Source of the DNA: Sesamum alatum
Taxonomy: Eukaryota; Streptophyta; Magnoliopsida; Lamiales; Pedaliaceae
Length of the DNA: 64,000 nt
Direction of reading: 5' to 3'
Assembly (NCBI GenBank): GCA_034509735.1
Contig: JACGWO010000005.1
Coordinates: 34,316,479 to 34,380,478, forward strand
Below the pieces are notes generated by a model. The model made no database searches. It saw nothing but the letters and a program-made list of their open reading frames with translations, and had not been told where the DNA came from. The position numbers and the translations under genes were made by a program. Within the stretch, counting starts at the first letter, position 1. Every line of letters begins with the position of its first letter. Below are positions 22,014 to 35,948 of the stretch, in pieces.

Positions 22014-25000
22014 CTAGTTACTCATCAAGTGCTTCACAGTTCGGTGGCGTCAACACGAATTGATCTTAAACTAATTCAATCCAGTATTATTGTGGGGAAA
22101 GGATTTTATCTATTAGAACGACAATCGGTTGTTGAGTTGCATTTTTGCTTTTTGTTTGATATTAGTGTCTGTGGATAGGATGCAATATGTACAAATGTGT
22201 GTATCCAAAAAATTAGCCTATGGAATTTTAGTTATTACCACTCGTTTCATCATCTAGGAAAGTTTCTGTACCATTTTATAGCATTAAAAGGTTCCTTTCC
22301 CTCTGAGTTCCTTGTCCCTAATTACATGATCTTTGGAGTAGCAAGATGCATGTTAGAATAAATCAAGAGAGAGTGTACAAGAATAAAAGAGGTAACCTGG
22401 CCATAAAACTTAACATGTCTAAGGCCTATGATAGGACGAGATGGAACTTCTTATTTAAATCATGGAAAATTCTGAACCATCTAAAAGAAATTCACCAAAT
22501 ACTGAACCACCTGTCATAGTAACATATATAATAATGTTATTAACCAACATGACTATATCATTGCATCTTTTATCAAGATTAATTTCATCTTTTAGCCGTC
22601 AATCCTTTCAATTGATTTTAGAGTGTCTTTTTGCTCCTAAGTGTAAAACTATCATGGGAAAAAACAAAAAAAAAATTCAATGAGAATTCATTTAATTAAT
22701 TATTTTTACAAAAGAACCGTGTAGAAACAATTTATTCGTGGGATGAGGGAGCACTAGGAAACATGTAAAGTAAAAATGTTTGCATCTAATCCTATTAATA
22801 CAACTAGTTTTTATTAATTTATCCAAATTAATTCAACTCCATAAATTAATCAAACTCACAAAATTATTGAACTATTTTAGTTAATTTAATTCAACATTTT
22901 GAATTAAATTTATCTTAATATGAATTAATCCTATTAGTTTATAGATTAATCCAATACTATTAAGTATTAACTGAAAAATGAGTTTTTTCAAGTAAGTGCG
23001 TAATACAACCCTCATGCCTTAGTGACAATGTTTGTCTCATTAATTAATTAATTGTCTTTAGAATTAACTCCTTAATTTCTAAAACCCATTTATCATGGTT
23101 GATGTTCAACAATATGTCATGAAATCCTATCTCTAGATGGAGCGACAAACCTCTTGATAACAAGTGTCATGCAAAAAAAATCATTCCATCAATTATCTCT
23201 GAATTGAATCATTCCATCAATTATCTCTGAATTGAGCCTAATGTATGAACAACTAGTCAAAACCTAGTTGACTCAATTGTTATGCATCAATTCTTTCATT
23301 TTCTTGATTTAATGGCCAAACTAGAAAATCGTCTAGCCACCATTCTATCTTGGTCAAGAATTTACAAGTGCAAAATATACTTGTGATAGTTTATAGTAAA
23401 ATGTGATTGGTACCTATTATTAGGACCATAGTAGTACAAATATTGATAATATGGATAGAATTGCTTGTAAAAATAAAAAATAAGTAACTTTCACTAATCG
23501 ACCTTGTGTTAGTGTCAGATATTTCTTTGCACATTACTATTTTTTCTTATAAAATTATTTCAATTGTAAGGATTAGATTTTCTATTGTACGGTATCAATA
23601 GAATCTAGGAAGTGAATTACAACTAGAACTAAACTATCTCCTCGTCAGTTAAAAATCTATTATAAATCTTCTTGGAAATATATTTGTACAAATTAATGAT
23701 CCGATGATAAGAATACATAATAAAATTATGAACCTAATATTTTTTTGCAGCTCATAACATATTTAGCTTCAAATACATATTTATAAATATGCATCACACG
23801 TGATATATAAATATGTACATATACATATGCATTGGACAACAAAATTACAGAAACGTAGTGCAATCATAAAAAAGGTCATTGACTCATTATCTATTAAGAA
23901 ATGTATCAAACACTATTTCAAATGCTACTTATTATTTTTTCAATAGTTTAGAAAATTTGTAAGGTTTTGCTAGTTATTATTGTATTTATTAATAATTCAT
24001 TAGTTTTAAATACATTGTTATCAATTAGGATTGCTAAGACCAAGCCTGATAATACCAGACTCTAATCAAGTGAACCAAACGTGTGATTTTGAATGATAAG
24101 TAATCTCATCCTGCTTAATCACGCGAACCAAACGGAGCCTAAAATATTTGATGCCATTAAAATACAAGGAATATGCACTGACCTGGAAACCAAAAAATAT
24201 GACTCGTTGAGTTTGACAACAAAACAACAATTTCAATATAAAAGTGGCCAAACTTTTCCCTTGTAGGTCCTCTTCTATTCAAATCCCTATTATCCTCTTG
24301 CAAAAGATTTCTATAGCTAATTGTACCCTTGAAAATCCAAACTTGCTATGAAAATAGAAGATTTTGACATAATTCTAATAAATGATGACAGATCCTTATC
24401 GAAATAATAAAACATGCATGAAATACGTCAATCTAAATACATATTTTTCATGTAAAAAGAGAAAAGAAAACAATACAATCCATTGTTATGTGGAAAGAAG
24501 AATGAGTAGTTACATTGTCCGCAGACAAACTTCTCACAATAGACACAGATGTCTAACTATTGTTACCATGTGCTTGGTTGATCCGAATTCACCATTCACC
24601 TACAACTACAATTGTACTATGCAATCATTCATATAATAACGAGTCAGAAATCAATCTCATGGATTTATTTGACTTCAATGAAAACAATTCAATAAACAGA
24701 TGAATTCAACAAAACTCTAGTCCTTTATAAGCAGATCATCAAACTTTGCATCAACTCATTAGAAATGATTAAAATGACTATCTTTGCATTCAATTGACCT
24801 GGGAACAGAAGAATTGTCCTGCATTCTGAATAACACAATTTTCCATAATTCCTAATAAACCTACAAGATAAGTTTTACAACTATTATCCGTTTATCAATA
24901 TAAGCAATAAACAAGTTTAATAGAATAACTCGTTGTTTTACGTTTCATCCATGTAAACTAACCAGCCCAACCATTTTCTAGCCTTAGGGACCAACAAAAA

Positions 25001-25081
25001 CATAACAATGCAGTCAGTTATGTCGAACCAAAAATACATACCTAATATGGAGAAGCAGTCACAACTTACCTTCAGGATGTC
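22014..25081. other. 3 kb AT-rich intergenic region, no gene seen
   Basis: It lies between two convergent genes, so both 3' ends and polyadenylation sites should fall here. An exact 26-28 base tandem duplication containing 'ATTCCATCAATTATCTC' sits at about 23181-23236. Around 24020-24140, 'ccaagcctgataa' and 'gaaccaaacg' motifs occur twice and suggest a DNA-transposon remnant. Short frames at 22462 and 24382 have no protein character. Confidence 0.5.
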
Positions 25082-27773
25082 TCAGCAGATGAAAATTTGG
25101 AATTTGGGCACTTCCGCTCCTACATTGAGGTAGTTGACATCAACCACGACTTCCCCAAAATCCTCTGGAAAACGATATAACACTTCCATTACTTCTTGGT
25201 TTCTTATGATCTCCAAGACTGGTGATACAGAAATATGTATAGTTTGCAGAATTACATAATAAGTCAAACCTTCGTATAGTGTCCTTGCAAAATTAACATA
25301 TTCAGGTATGAGATCTTGGAAAATGATTCCTTCAGGGTGCGCATCCAGGACAACTAAGACTCCTGCAAATAAGAATGTTTAAGAAGTCAAAGATCTTATG
25401 AGACTGCAGAAACATCCAAGGTCTGTTTTCTAATTCATTATTCATCTAAAAGTGCAGGAACAATAACATAAAAGATTTTTCAGAACCTTATAAACTTATA
25501 TCCCTTCGATATACATAAATTTAACTAAAGGAAAGGCCTTCAGGGCCGACACTCAGAAAGAGATTCCCATATGAGCCTTTCTTCTACTAAGAAAATACAT
25601 TGAAAGGTAATGGCACAAGGACATAAAACACAGAATAAGAGTCAAGCTTACAAGGAGGACCATCCATGCATTATTCTCTTCAATGTAACAATTTTAACAA
25701 GCATCTTTTATTTGTCTTCATTCTCTTTTGTACATTATTTTTTGTTCTTTTTCAACCAATGATTCCATTATTTACCTACATTTACTACCTTATATGTTTT
25801 ACAGAGAATGAAATTTTATAACGAGTCGCTGCAGGTTTATTATAGAAAATACAATAGTTCACAAGCAATCACGAGTTGTTATAGTGCTTGATTCAGGAAA
25901 TATTCCATAACCCAAAAGATTTTGCTAGGAAAAACATGATATATAGTTCATTCAAATCAACATAATATTGTGAATTATCATTACTAGCAGTACAAATTTA
26001 CCAATTAGGCAAGGTGATACATACCTGGTGCCAGCCATGCATTTGTAGAACTACTTGGCAATGGAGCAAGCCACAAGATATTTCTCAAATTCATTGAATC
26101 ATCATAAGGAACATTAGATCCTGAGAGAAACCATTTGCACAGTTAAAAGGTTTACACAACAATAAAAGATTCTCATCCAAATTCTACATGTACGTCTTCC
26201 CCTGATGATTCCTAGCAGCAGTATTTTAGAACATCACTTGAGTGGCCAAGAATAATTGACTGATATTAATCTTCCACAGTAATACTTCTTTGACTAACTT
26301 ACCAACTTGGCAATACCCCATATTGCAAGGAAAAAGTTCTTTGTCATAGGCAGGGTACTCTTTCGCATGAAACCTGTAAAAATGTGCATCATGAACTCTG
26401 GAATAAGTTATAATAACCAGATATTACACACCACAACTTTTCACTTAACTGAACCAATACTACAAATTATTCAGTAAGTTCATATCAAACTAGTTTGATA
26501 AGTTACCTGAGTGAATCCATTTATCAATTGCCTTTTACTTCTCAAAAACATTAGGATTATAACTTCCAAGTAGAAAATTATTGACACGCCCAAGACAAGA
26601 AATTAGTTCATGCAAGTATCTTCTAAATAAAGAGAGTTGCCTCATGTTTTAACTTACAAAATACCAAGTCTTCCAGATTCCTTGGCAAGGAAAAGGTGAC
26701 CATGGAAAAAGTCATAGCGACTCAGAGATACATTCAGCCCTACGCTGGGACCACGCTCAACAATTATTTCAAACAAGAATTCTAGGTAAGAATTCAATCC
26801 CTACAAAGATGGAACTTTCACACTGCATTAACTAAGGAACTAAACAAAAGGAGATGAACAGACACCACATTAAAAGCTATTATCACCATGTCTCATACCT
26901 CATTTACAAATCGCCTCCCATAAGGAGTTCTAGTGAGCTCACACCGATCTTCATTTGATCCCTCAACATCAGGAACCTGCACTATGCATAAATAATAATG
27001 CTCATGCACTTTATTCCAGACATTGATTTCCTATTAACATTATAATAGGTAGCGTCTGTACTGCACCATAGTTCTCTACAAGTCCCCAATGGCTGAACTT
27101 AATACCCATTAAACACTCGCTATACGAGTTACAATCAGAAATGCATGTGCTCACTTAACGTAGTTGGCAATCTTAATATAAACACATGAATGGTAAAAGA
27201 GGAAAGACCAAAGTATCAACATTATCAGGTCAAATGTAAGACGCAGCCAACACCAAATCGTTATAATAGTAGACAATTGGAAAAGAAACAAAAAAAGATG
27301 GTCCAAAGAGGCCTGAAAATGCTCACAGGGATAATAGTTGGATCAAGAGTTCGGTGAATCGCCCCAGGGTCCGCACCGGAGTCAACAGCGAGGCGAGCCA
27401 GCTCTAATACAGGAGCCGGCGGCGACAAAATCAACTCATCTATTTCTTTTCCGCTCCGACTCCGCGTTAGACTCAGTTTCGATCTCAACGACCGCCGATT
27501 AGTTACGGTTTGATTATAGGGGACAAGGAATTTGAAGCATGACCTGAGGTCTCGCGCAACTTGAGAGTTGACGGACTCTGCCTGCGAGGGTGGGCCAAAA
27601 AGGGACAGCAAGTCGGAGACGGTAGCTTTCGGCCTGGTTGATGGGGAGAGAGTGTAAGAGCCTTTGGTTCCGGACTTCCTAGGGAAGAGAAAAGGGGAGG
27701 CGGCGCCAGCACCGGCGCCGGCGACAGAGAGGGAGAAGAGGAAAACGAACTTGAATGAGAGCGATGAGCTCAT
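25082..27773 (-). CDS. Putatively secreted plant protein of unrecognised family
   Basis: Seven exons on the minus strand: 27773-27327, 26976-26899, 26800-26658, 26373-26303, 26120-26025, 25362-25270, 25164-25082, giving 336 residues. I do not recognise the family, though conservation-like features are strong. An N-terminal hydrophobic signal peptide (residues about 5-25, ending in an Ala/Gly run) suggests entry to the secretory pathway. A basic low-complexity stretch (91-110) and one NQT sequon at N87 follow. The globular part includes GPSVGLNVSLSRYDFFHGHL, GRLGILFHAKEYPAYDKE, LFPCNMGYCQVGSNVPYDDS, LVVLDAHPEGI and a C-terminus ending FQIFIC. No transmembrane helix other than the signal is seen. 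The last intron (25165-25269, 105 bases) has no in-frame stop, so it could instead be exon. The gene is compact, with introns of about 100-350 bases except the sixth-exon one of about 660. Confidence 0.85.
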
Positions 27774-29183
27774 TACTCTCTTCCCCGCCCAATTTCTCCC
27801 ACTCTTCTCTAAAGTTAACCGAAACTCGATTTGATTTGCAAAATTTATTTGGCTGAGACAGCGGAAAATAGTAGGGTCTAATTACAATTAGACCCCACAA
27901 AAAATACAAAATTAGACTTTTCTCCCCATACACTAATTAAAATCTCTCGTAGGAGGCTTTGGTACGCATAAATGCAATTAATTATTCACACAATACTACA
28001 TATTGATGTAGGCAGCGGAATACTACATATTAGTGTAAACAACGAAACCGGTTATTACTAACAAATCTTATTACGAGACGTCTCATATCACATACAAATT
28101 TCAATCTCTTCTCATTTGTGGTAAAATCGATCTTCTTTACATTAGCGCAAAGAAGGTCATCAGTGTTTTTTTCAATGTCCACACTCTTAAATTTATCAAG
28201 CTCCAATCCTCTACGTGTTAAATAATGTCTTCTTGTTTGTTTGTTTAGTCATTTTCTTTTTGTATTGGAAGCGATGAATTTTATTAATCGAAAGTAAAAT
28301 AATTACATTCAGTCATGTGGGCTATCAATATCGAACAGGGACAATTACAAACAATCAAATCAATAATATCACATAAACTAACACCTAGTTATTACAACAG
28401 CAAATCATACCTACTATACAGTAGAAATAACATCAACCCACGTAGGAGTTCAAACCCATGACCGAGAATCGAAACATGGTACCAAGAAAACATATAAGGT
28501 GTGCATTCTCATCATGACTTCTCCAAAACTGAATTGAATACACTAAGTTTCTTTCTTAGAAAGTATAATACAAACTAAACCATTAAACATAAGATTGTGA
28601 ATATTAGAACATTCAGAAGATGAAGTGTGACAGAGACAAAAGGGGCAGGTTATGCTAAATAAATGAACAACCTCCAAATGTTTTGATAGAACTTATGAAT
28701 CAATTATTACACAGGCCAGAGCTATTCTGTGAGGCTTTCTCATAGAAAAACTTCAACTGCTGCGTCCCCTAGCCCTACTCTCATCCCATGTAAGAAGCTC
28801 CGTCTAATGGGTAATGACGGTGTGCTCATCCATATTGACATCTTTACTATGAAATACGTGTATACTCGGAAGATACAGATCCCAGTGCTGGAAACAAAGA
28901 ATTTGCACAGGTGCTCGACATGATATACCTTTCGTCTAGATTGTAAGTTCTGCAGCGAATAAAAGCACCACTAGTCCATGAGAGACTTCATTAATATCAA
29001 CCATGAAATTGCACCAAAAAGCCAAAAATGATACTTGTTTATGAATTAACTGGCTGAAACTGACCAAGCATTTTAATATGTTCTAAGTATATCGTAGTTG
29101 ATCATAAAGGGGCACTGCTTATATGCACGTGTTTGATAATCTATTAGTAACTAAAGCACACCTGCTGAGAATTTTGGAGGCAA
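27774..29183. other. Intergenic region upstream of the unknown gene
   Basis: It holds the promoter of the unknown protein gene and the 3' end of ClpR3. At 28250-28500 a stretch ends in GTTCAAACCCATGAC; its complement GTCATGGGTTTGAAC resembles a tRNA-type B box, so a SINE remnant is possible. I see no gene. Confidence 0.4.
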
Positions 29184-32100
29184 CTAAATGGCGTCAAGTT
29201 CTCTAATCCCAGCACCCTTGTCCCATGCCTCTGGTGGGGCAGCATCAGCCATAATCTTTTCCTGTCCACGCCAAAGTATCTGAATCCGAAGATGTTATAT
29301 TAGTCTATTTGCAAGGACCTTAGCTGGAAAATACTCGATATCGAAATTGGAGAAACCCACCTTATCAATGACACCAAACTCTTTAGCTTTAACGGAGTCC
29401 ATATAAAATGGCCTTTTCATCACAGTGGCCACGGTCTCTTCTGACTGGTCAAACATGAAAAAGGAGACTGAGGACTTTGTTCATTTTGTACTGCCGTCAT
29501 AAATGAGAAAAAGCAAGCAAATGATCTGATGTATCAACTTACATTTTCAGTGTGCTTTGCTATAAGTTTAACAAGGGTATCCCTGTTTATTATTACCTAC
29601 AAAAGCAATTCCATCAGTGGTTCCAACACATATACTGTTGCATGTAAGTTCCCAAGTCCAAAATGTTTTACCACACACAAACGTTTCCAAAATGATAACA
29701 AATCCCATAAAGAAGAGAAATTGTCCTTTATAACTTACAACCTCATGCATGCATCTATGCGTCGGATGAATAAAGCCCATTAATTTCATTCCTTGTATTG
29801 CTAATGCAGTATGAATGGATAAGTTAGTTGTTGCCATCCCAATTCTCAACAGATCCTTGCTGGTTTTATCTCACAAGCAACCAGTTGGAAAAGCATCTCA
29901 ATAATTGGTTCAAAGGTATAACATTGACAAGCAATACTAAGGATATACTGGGAAAGGAGTTTGCAATGCCACGCCAGGTACTTCCCTGCTCTAACATAAA
30001 CTGAGAGGTAGCAAAGGAACTCATACTTACCTCTTTTGCACGAATGAGCACATCACTGGCTGGCATTAAACCGGATGATGGAACACGAGGCTGTTGAATC
30101 ATTGCTGGAACAGAACATTTCTTTGACACTTTCATAAGAAGTGCGAAGAAGATATTTCATAGAGTTACAAACTTAGATTAAACGAAACAAACTTCAACAT
30201 ACCTTTGGCATGTGGCATCATAAACCTTTTGCCTTTGGTTCCTGCAGCGAGCAATAGGCATGCGTGCCCTATTGCAGCTCCAACACAAACTGTATGTATC
30301 TGCATATGAGATTAATTCATTAACCATATAAATGAGAACACTTAGATGTCATCCAAGCATTTTCGGCATGAAAGAAGAAATGAAACTAGCAACACAATAT
30401 CAATTTTTTCATAATTAAATATATCTGGAAGTAAGGACTGTGTAATTAGGAACACCAACCATCAAATTATTGTAGAACATATAACAGTTTGCCTTATAGA
30501 ACAGAAGATGAAAAATGCATATAAGCTACATATACAACGCAAGGAAATCCAAACTACCCAGTGGACCATTTGGGAGAGAAAAATGAAACATACATAATTT
30601 CCTCAGCATATGAAAACATCACATGCTAATAAAATGATCTGCTGGTTATCTAAGTGAAACACATTTAAGTAGTAATCAGCGGATTAAGTAGCAATTGGCA
30701 GCTGAAAGAAAATTCAGGCAGATGTAGTAATTCCTGAAATAATAAAGATTTCTCAGGTCAAATTGGAAATCACCTAATAACACCTTTAACCATCACTCAG
30801 CTATATTTTAGTCTATCCATCAGTTGTGTGAGCAGCCAAGCTAATGAACACGTGCATTGCACGTGTTCTTGTCGTCTATTTTCTGACGGAAACTTGGACA
30901 TGGGACTAAATGTGTTGAGGTTTTCTCAATTTTGAGACCATTTCGAAAAACCCCATAAGCTAGAGGATTAAAAATGCTGAACCCCCTATCCTATGGGACT
31001 AAAAGTGTAATTTTGCTAAACATAAGCACATCTAACTCCTAACTGTTTCGAAATGGATTTGGCCTCCAGAAACTGAAACCAAAAGAAGCCTCAAACATTG
31101 GTCATTAACATCAATAAATGACCACTCCCTACTAACTCCCATCAAAGGCAGCAGGAATGACAGTGTTGGAGCTTCATTTTTACATTTTCTTTATTCTTTT
31201 TCTTTGCTGGTGTACCATAGATCTACACTGCAGTTTCTCAGAAAGTCGATGCCTAAGATTTGCTTCCTCGATTATTTTGCCAAATCTTAGTAACTGCATA
31301 TAATAGATTTTACAAGGTATTTGAAAGAACAAGTATGAGAACTTCTACGTTCTCGACCAGAAGATTATTTTTTACTAATTTAAGATGTCAAGAATAGAGC
31401 TACATATAATGGAAAGGAAGATGAAGAATAAGAGTGGACAACTTCAACCTTGTATCCTTTCATATCTTATTCTCACTCATGTAATGGTTAGTATGCCTTG
31501 ACAGAATATGATTGACATGGGATAAGGGTGATTCTAGAGAGAGTAAGTTTTTCCAAGAATAGTAGCAAAAGGAGATGCTGATCAAAATGAAGAATATCTG
31601 AGCAAAAGGATAGGATCAGTTAAGGGCATGATTTTACGACCACACTTCCAGATACTTGGGAATTATACTCAACTCAACCATCTTGATCACTTCGAAAGTA
31701 ACAACCACCATAACACCACCTCCAACAGCTAATTCCTTCTTAATTCTGTAATACAGTCATAGACAAATTAAGGTTTCATTGGAGCACGACTTGAGTTAAT
31801 TTTTGCCGAGTGGCACTTCCGAATTTGGACCACTAATTCACTAAAGCACCATGTAATTTATCTGACATAGCACGTATCGGAAGCATGCTTATCAATATGC
31901 TCCGCATGAACATGGCTAAACAAGCGTCCCATGCATGAGAACTAAGCAGCCATAACACAGCAACTCACCTCATTCTTCAATTGCATCAAAGCATCATAAA
32001 TTGCAAAACCTTCTGTCTCCATCCCAACCTAACATTATAAAGTATTTTCTAGTATTAGATAGACAGTATGAAAGAGTTATACACTCAACAATTGAACTTC

Positions 32101-35100
32101 AAAAGGAAATGATATGTGAACTCTGAAATAAGATAAGAACACCAAAAACAGAGGGTCAGAGCATATACAACACAAAGATTGGCCACTGAAATTGGAAAGG
32201 ACAAGAAAAAGTTATACCTAAAATTAAAACTGATAGAAGCAGTTCGAAAAAATTGAGACAGACAATGTAAAGCCCAGCAATTACAACAATGCCAGTGAGC
32301 TCATGGCATAGTAGGATAGCTGGTCATCACCAATGCTTATTACCTTATTAAGTTGGGAGACCATTAACTGGAGCTTAGCCTTTGTTTTCCCAACTAGGCT
32401 CAATATTGTAGAAACCATTCAAACCATCCAAAACCTAAGTCTGGAAATTAACTAATACAAAGTCTTCTAGGCACAGTTTAGACATTGAACAACCAAACAT
32501 GTTTCGATATTAAGCACATGTCAATTTATTTGCTTTGGAAGCAAATCCCCCCGGTTATCCAAAAGGTGGTTGACAATCTTAAAAATCAAACACAGAGAAG
32601 AAAATGTGAAGAGAATATAAGGCCATAAATTCTGGAAAAGAATTCTGAACATCCTACGCTCACCGTTTCACCATCATCACGAGTAGTTCCAGTGGAGTTT
32701 ATGTAAAGATAAATTGGCTCTTTGGGATCCATCCACTGAAGATACATCAACTCAGCTATAACAAGCTCAGTAACAGCTGGCACCAACTGAAATCGAGAAA
32801 AAGATGTATAATGAAGCAACAAATTTTATCCATAATCCAAGACTTAAAAATAAAAAGAAAAACAAATGTCACATCGCTCAATATCAGGAGCATGTTTCAA
32901 AATCCTTAATATTTTGCCAAAAACACTTGAATAAAGTTTGTTGTCCCCACTCCCATGCCAATTAACTTAAGCTTCTGTCAACACTTCATTGAACTTTTTC
33001 CTCTTAATTAAGTCTATTAAGCCCAATTATAATGTTTCTGTACTCTGTACAGTCTTCTAAATGCTATGTTCAGCTTCAGTAACAAAAGTAAATATCCTAT
33101 ACTATTAAGATCCAGGATTTAAGTCATTTCTTCTGCATTAATTCTTACTTTTGTTCTCTTGAGAAACTTGATAGATTAGGTATGTTTTCTAGCAACTATC
33201 AATTCTCTCAACGTCAAGCAATTTTGGACTGTAATACTTCCAGTTTTCTATTTCTTCTTGTTGATAAGCTCTTGATTACGCAATAAGAAGTGAGACAATG
33301 TTCCTGAATTTCGCTCAAAGATAGAGTTCCTTCACGAATATTTTCATGCTTTGCATCTTTCATTAAGAGCTAATGTGAAAACTCCCATTTCAAACTCCAA
33401 AAGCCATCACCCTCAAGTTCGATTGCTCCCTTTTGTCAGAGAATTGAAGTCTAATCTGGGTTCATGCTCAAAGCTGTCAGCTGACAAACTACAGTCTTCC
33501 TTAAGCCTTCAGTATCACCTTCTCTAGAAGTTTGCTAAGATTACGGAGCTTTCCTAGCATCTATCTTCCATCCATTTAAGCTTAAGTCTATGATATTATT
33601 CTGTATTCAATCCCTTATCGAATAAAACACAATGTGCAAAAAGCCAAAACTAGGTTTATCATCATAGTCCTGCATCACCGTTACTACCACCTTTCTTAAC
33701 ATGTAATCACAATTAACCATTCTTTTTCTTTGCTTCTCTTCTTTGACACTAGCACTCATGACTCAACAGCAGTCCACCTACTTCAAGCAAAACACCCATA
33801 ACCAGGCAGCTGTATGAACTTCACAACTAGGAAGCTAAGACAGAGAAGCTGGAGAGCAACATATAATGACAAAGCTCCAGTTTATATCTTCAAAAGCAGT
33901 AGATTTACTAGATCCCCTTAGAGGCTAGGATGAATCAGGATCAGAGGCAATGTGCTACTTTGCAAGAAACATGTAATTTAACCACATTAATTATAGCTTT
34001 GACATACTCATTCCTCCAACAAACTTATGCGAACAAATCCAAAAAGTAATCACATTTGCGCATTCCAAAAAGACGAGAGCAAAGAAAGGGCTATATGTCG
34101 TTAATCAAGTAGCAGACCATTTTGGTGCGTACTAACACAAGATAAATGCTTCACAGGTTTGAATTGAGAGACTCTTGACATCTTTTCTTTTTACTCTCAT
34201 AAACTCATAATGATAATACATCATGAAACAGCTATAGTTACACCATAACAATGAGGAATTGAAACTACTTACTGGCATGCCAATGTATACTATTCTTCCA
34301 TGCAGCAATAGTGAGGGTAAGTCTGGTGGAGGTCTTCTTGGTCTATGCTCATTGTATGAAACTGATCTTTCAACCTGTTTCAAGCAGTAAAAATAATGTT
34401 TTCAGTGAAGAGTTCTATATTAGTTAGTTTTGTTATTTTTCCTAAACATACGCTTATAGCTATGTTCTTTTCGGAAGTGCAAGAACCTTAGCTTTCCTTT
34501 TATATGGGATGTGATTCAATTAATTCAGTGATTGACATAAAATCCATGGGGCCTTTTTTAGCATAGGCAAGATGGTAAAATTGAGATTTGAAGGAGTCAG
34601 GTCATCTGACAAGTTCCCAAATTCTTCTGTAAGTGATAGACAAGGTTGCACACAGTTACATACCAAAAGCCAACTTTTTCTATTGACTAATATTGTTATA
34701 GTGAAGAAAAAACAAAATCAGCACAGTTCAATAAAGATTAAAGATGCCATGTTCACATGAATATAATAAGAAAAATGGAGATTGTGTGTCTTTAATCTCC
34801 TTTTCAAGACATTTCAGTTCTTATTTTATCCCCAGAGGTATGTCCTGAAAAGAAAATTACCAGTTAAATACAATGTAAATTTCCTTAACCCTTCGCTCAA
34901 GGCTTGAACCAAATTTAACTCTTACAAATAACTTATTTGCAAATTACAGTCTTTGCTTCATCCTAAACTTTGGAGGAGCAGCAGGCAACAATTAAAATTT
35001 TAATGACAAAAAGAATAATAATAAACATAAGGTATTCAAACTATAATCCGTTATAATAAACAATTTCACAGCAGATAAAATACTGAAAATTAAAATACAA

Positions 35101-35445
35101 CCACATACACATACACATACAACCTTTTGAAACTTGGTGTTTGGGTAATCAAGAATTTGCAAGGAAAATAAATACCTGAGCAGGTGTAGCCATGAGCTTG
35201 GGGGAGTCAAATATGTCCAAAAACGGCGGAGTATCGGAGTTTCTCGGCCTGTTGAGGAGCGTATCTGGAGAAGTGGCGGCAACAGAGGCGAGCTTCGAGA
35301 GAAAGGGGTCTTTAGGGTTAACGGGAGGCATGGGAATCTTAGTGCTGTTGGTTGCACCGAGACTACGGCGGCTGCGCGACGGCCCAGACGACGATGAAGA
35401 ACAGCAGAGAGATGAAGCCATCGGCATCTGCAAACAGTTCGCCAT
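29184..35445 (-). CDS. CLPR3: Plastid ATP-dependent Clp protease, non-catalytic subunit ClpR3
   Basis: Nine exons on the minus strand: 35445-35176, 34374-34273, 32786-32664, 32028-31969, 30299-30203, 30104-30031, 29596-29543, 29444-29361, 29279-29184, giving 319 residues. ClpR proteins sit in the heptameric rings of the chloroplast Clp core beside catalytic ClpP subunits. The N-terminus is Ser/Arg-rich and acid-poor like a plastid transit peptide. Then come IPMPPVNPKDPFLSKLAS, RPPPDLPSLLLHGRIVYIGM, PIYLYINSTGTTRDDGETVG (an extended loop against ClpP) and MMPHAKAMIQQPRVPSSG. The nucleophile position in CVGAAIGHA is G196 and the catalytic His position in AMIQQP is Q221, so the subunit is inactive. 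Close match to remembered Arabidopsis ClpR3. Codons upstream of 35445 are open but lack an ATG. Introns are long (up to about 1.7 kb). Confidence 0.96.
30868..31020. repeat. Repeat fragment of the 'gggactaaaagtg' family in a ClpR3 intron
   Basis: 'tgggactaaatgtgttgagg' and 'tatgggactaaaagtgtaattttg' lie in the intron between exons 4 and 5 and match the family at 3376-3870. Preceding bases contain 'cacgtgcattgcacgtg', a perfect palindrome at about 30848. Confidence 0.4.
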
Positions 35446-35705
35446 GGACGCAACGCCTTTGAAGTCAGAATGGATTGTTCCGATTGCACGACGAGTGAAG
35501 TGAAACCTGTGGAAGTATCCAAAAGCTGCATTTGGTGCTGGGATTAAGGGTCGGGTCAACGGTGTCTAGTCGGGTCGAATCGTGTCCGACCCGACGGATG
35601 GATCAGGATTTAGGATACTTTTATCTCTCTATTTTCCTACTTTTCTAAAGGAAAATTACAGAAAACACACTTAGTTAAAATATATTTGGATAGATAAATA
35701 TGTTG

Positions 35706-35915
35706 CTTAAATATATCTTTGGTCAAGTTTGATATTTTTATATTTTATCTTTTCATAATAGCAAAAGAGTTTTATAATTTTTTGACATTTCATGATTTTG
35801 ATCCTTCCAGTACTGAACTTTACAAAATTAGCGGAAATAAATCGTGTGTGTCTCGTGCAGTTCGTTTAAATTGGGAATTTTGTTCTGATTGGTTCACTCT
35901 TGCCAACATGGATGG

Positions 35916-35948
<33 letters not shown>

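Noticed and set aside
35192..35503. 103-codon frame on the plus strand over ClpR3 exon 1
   Set aside because: Antisense shadow of the GC-richer transit-peptide exon.
34992..35531. 179-codon minus-strand frame over ClpR3 exon 1
   Set aside because: Different frame from the ClpR3 exon, runs into the intron and has no family resemblance.
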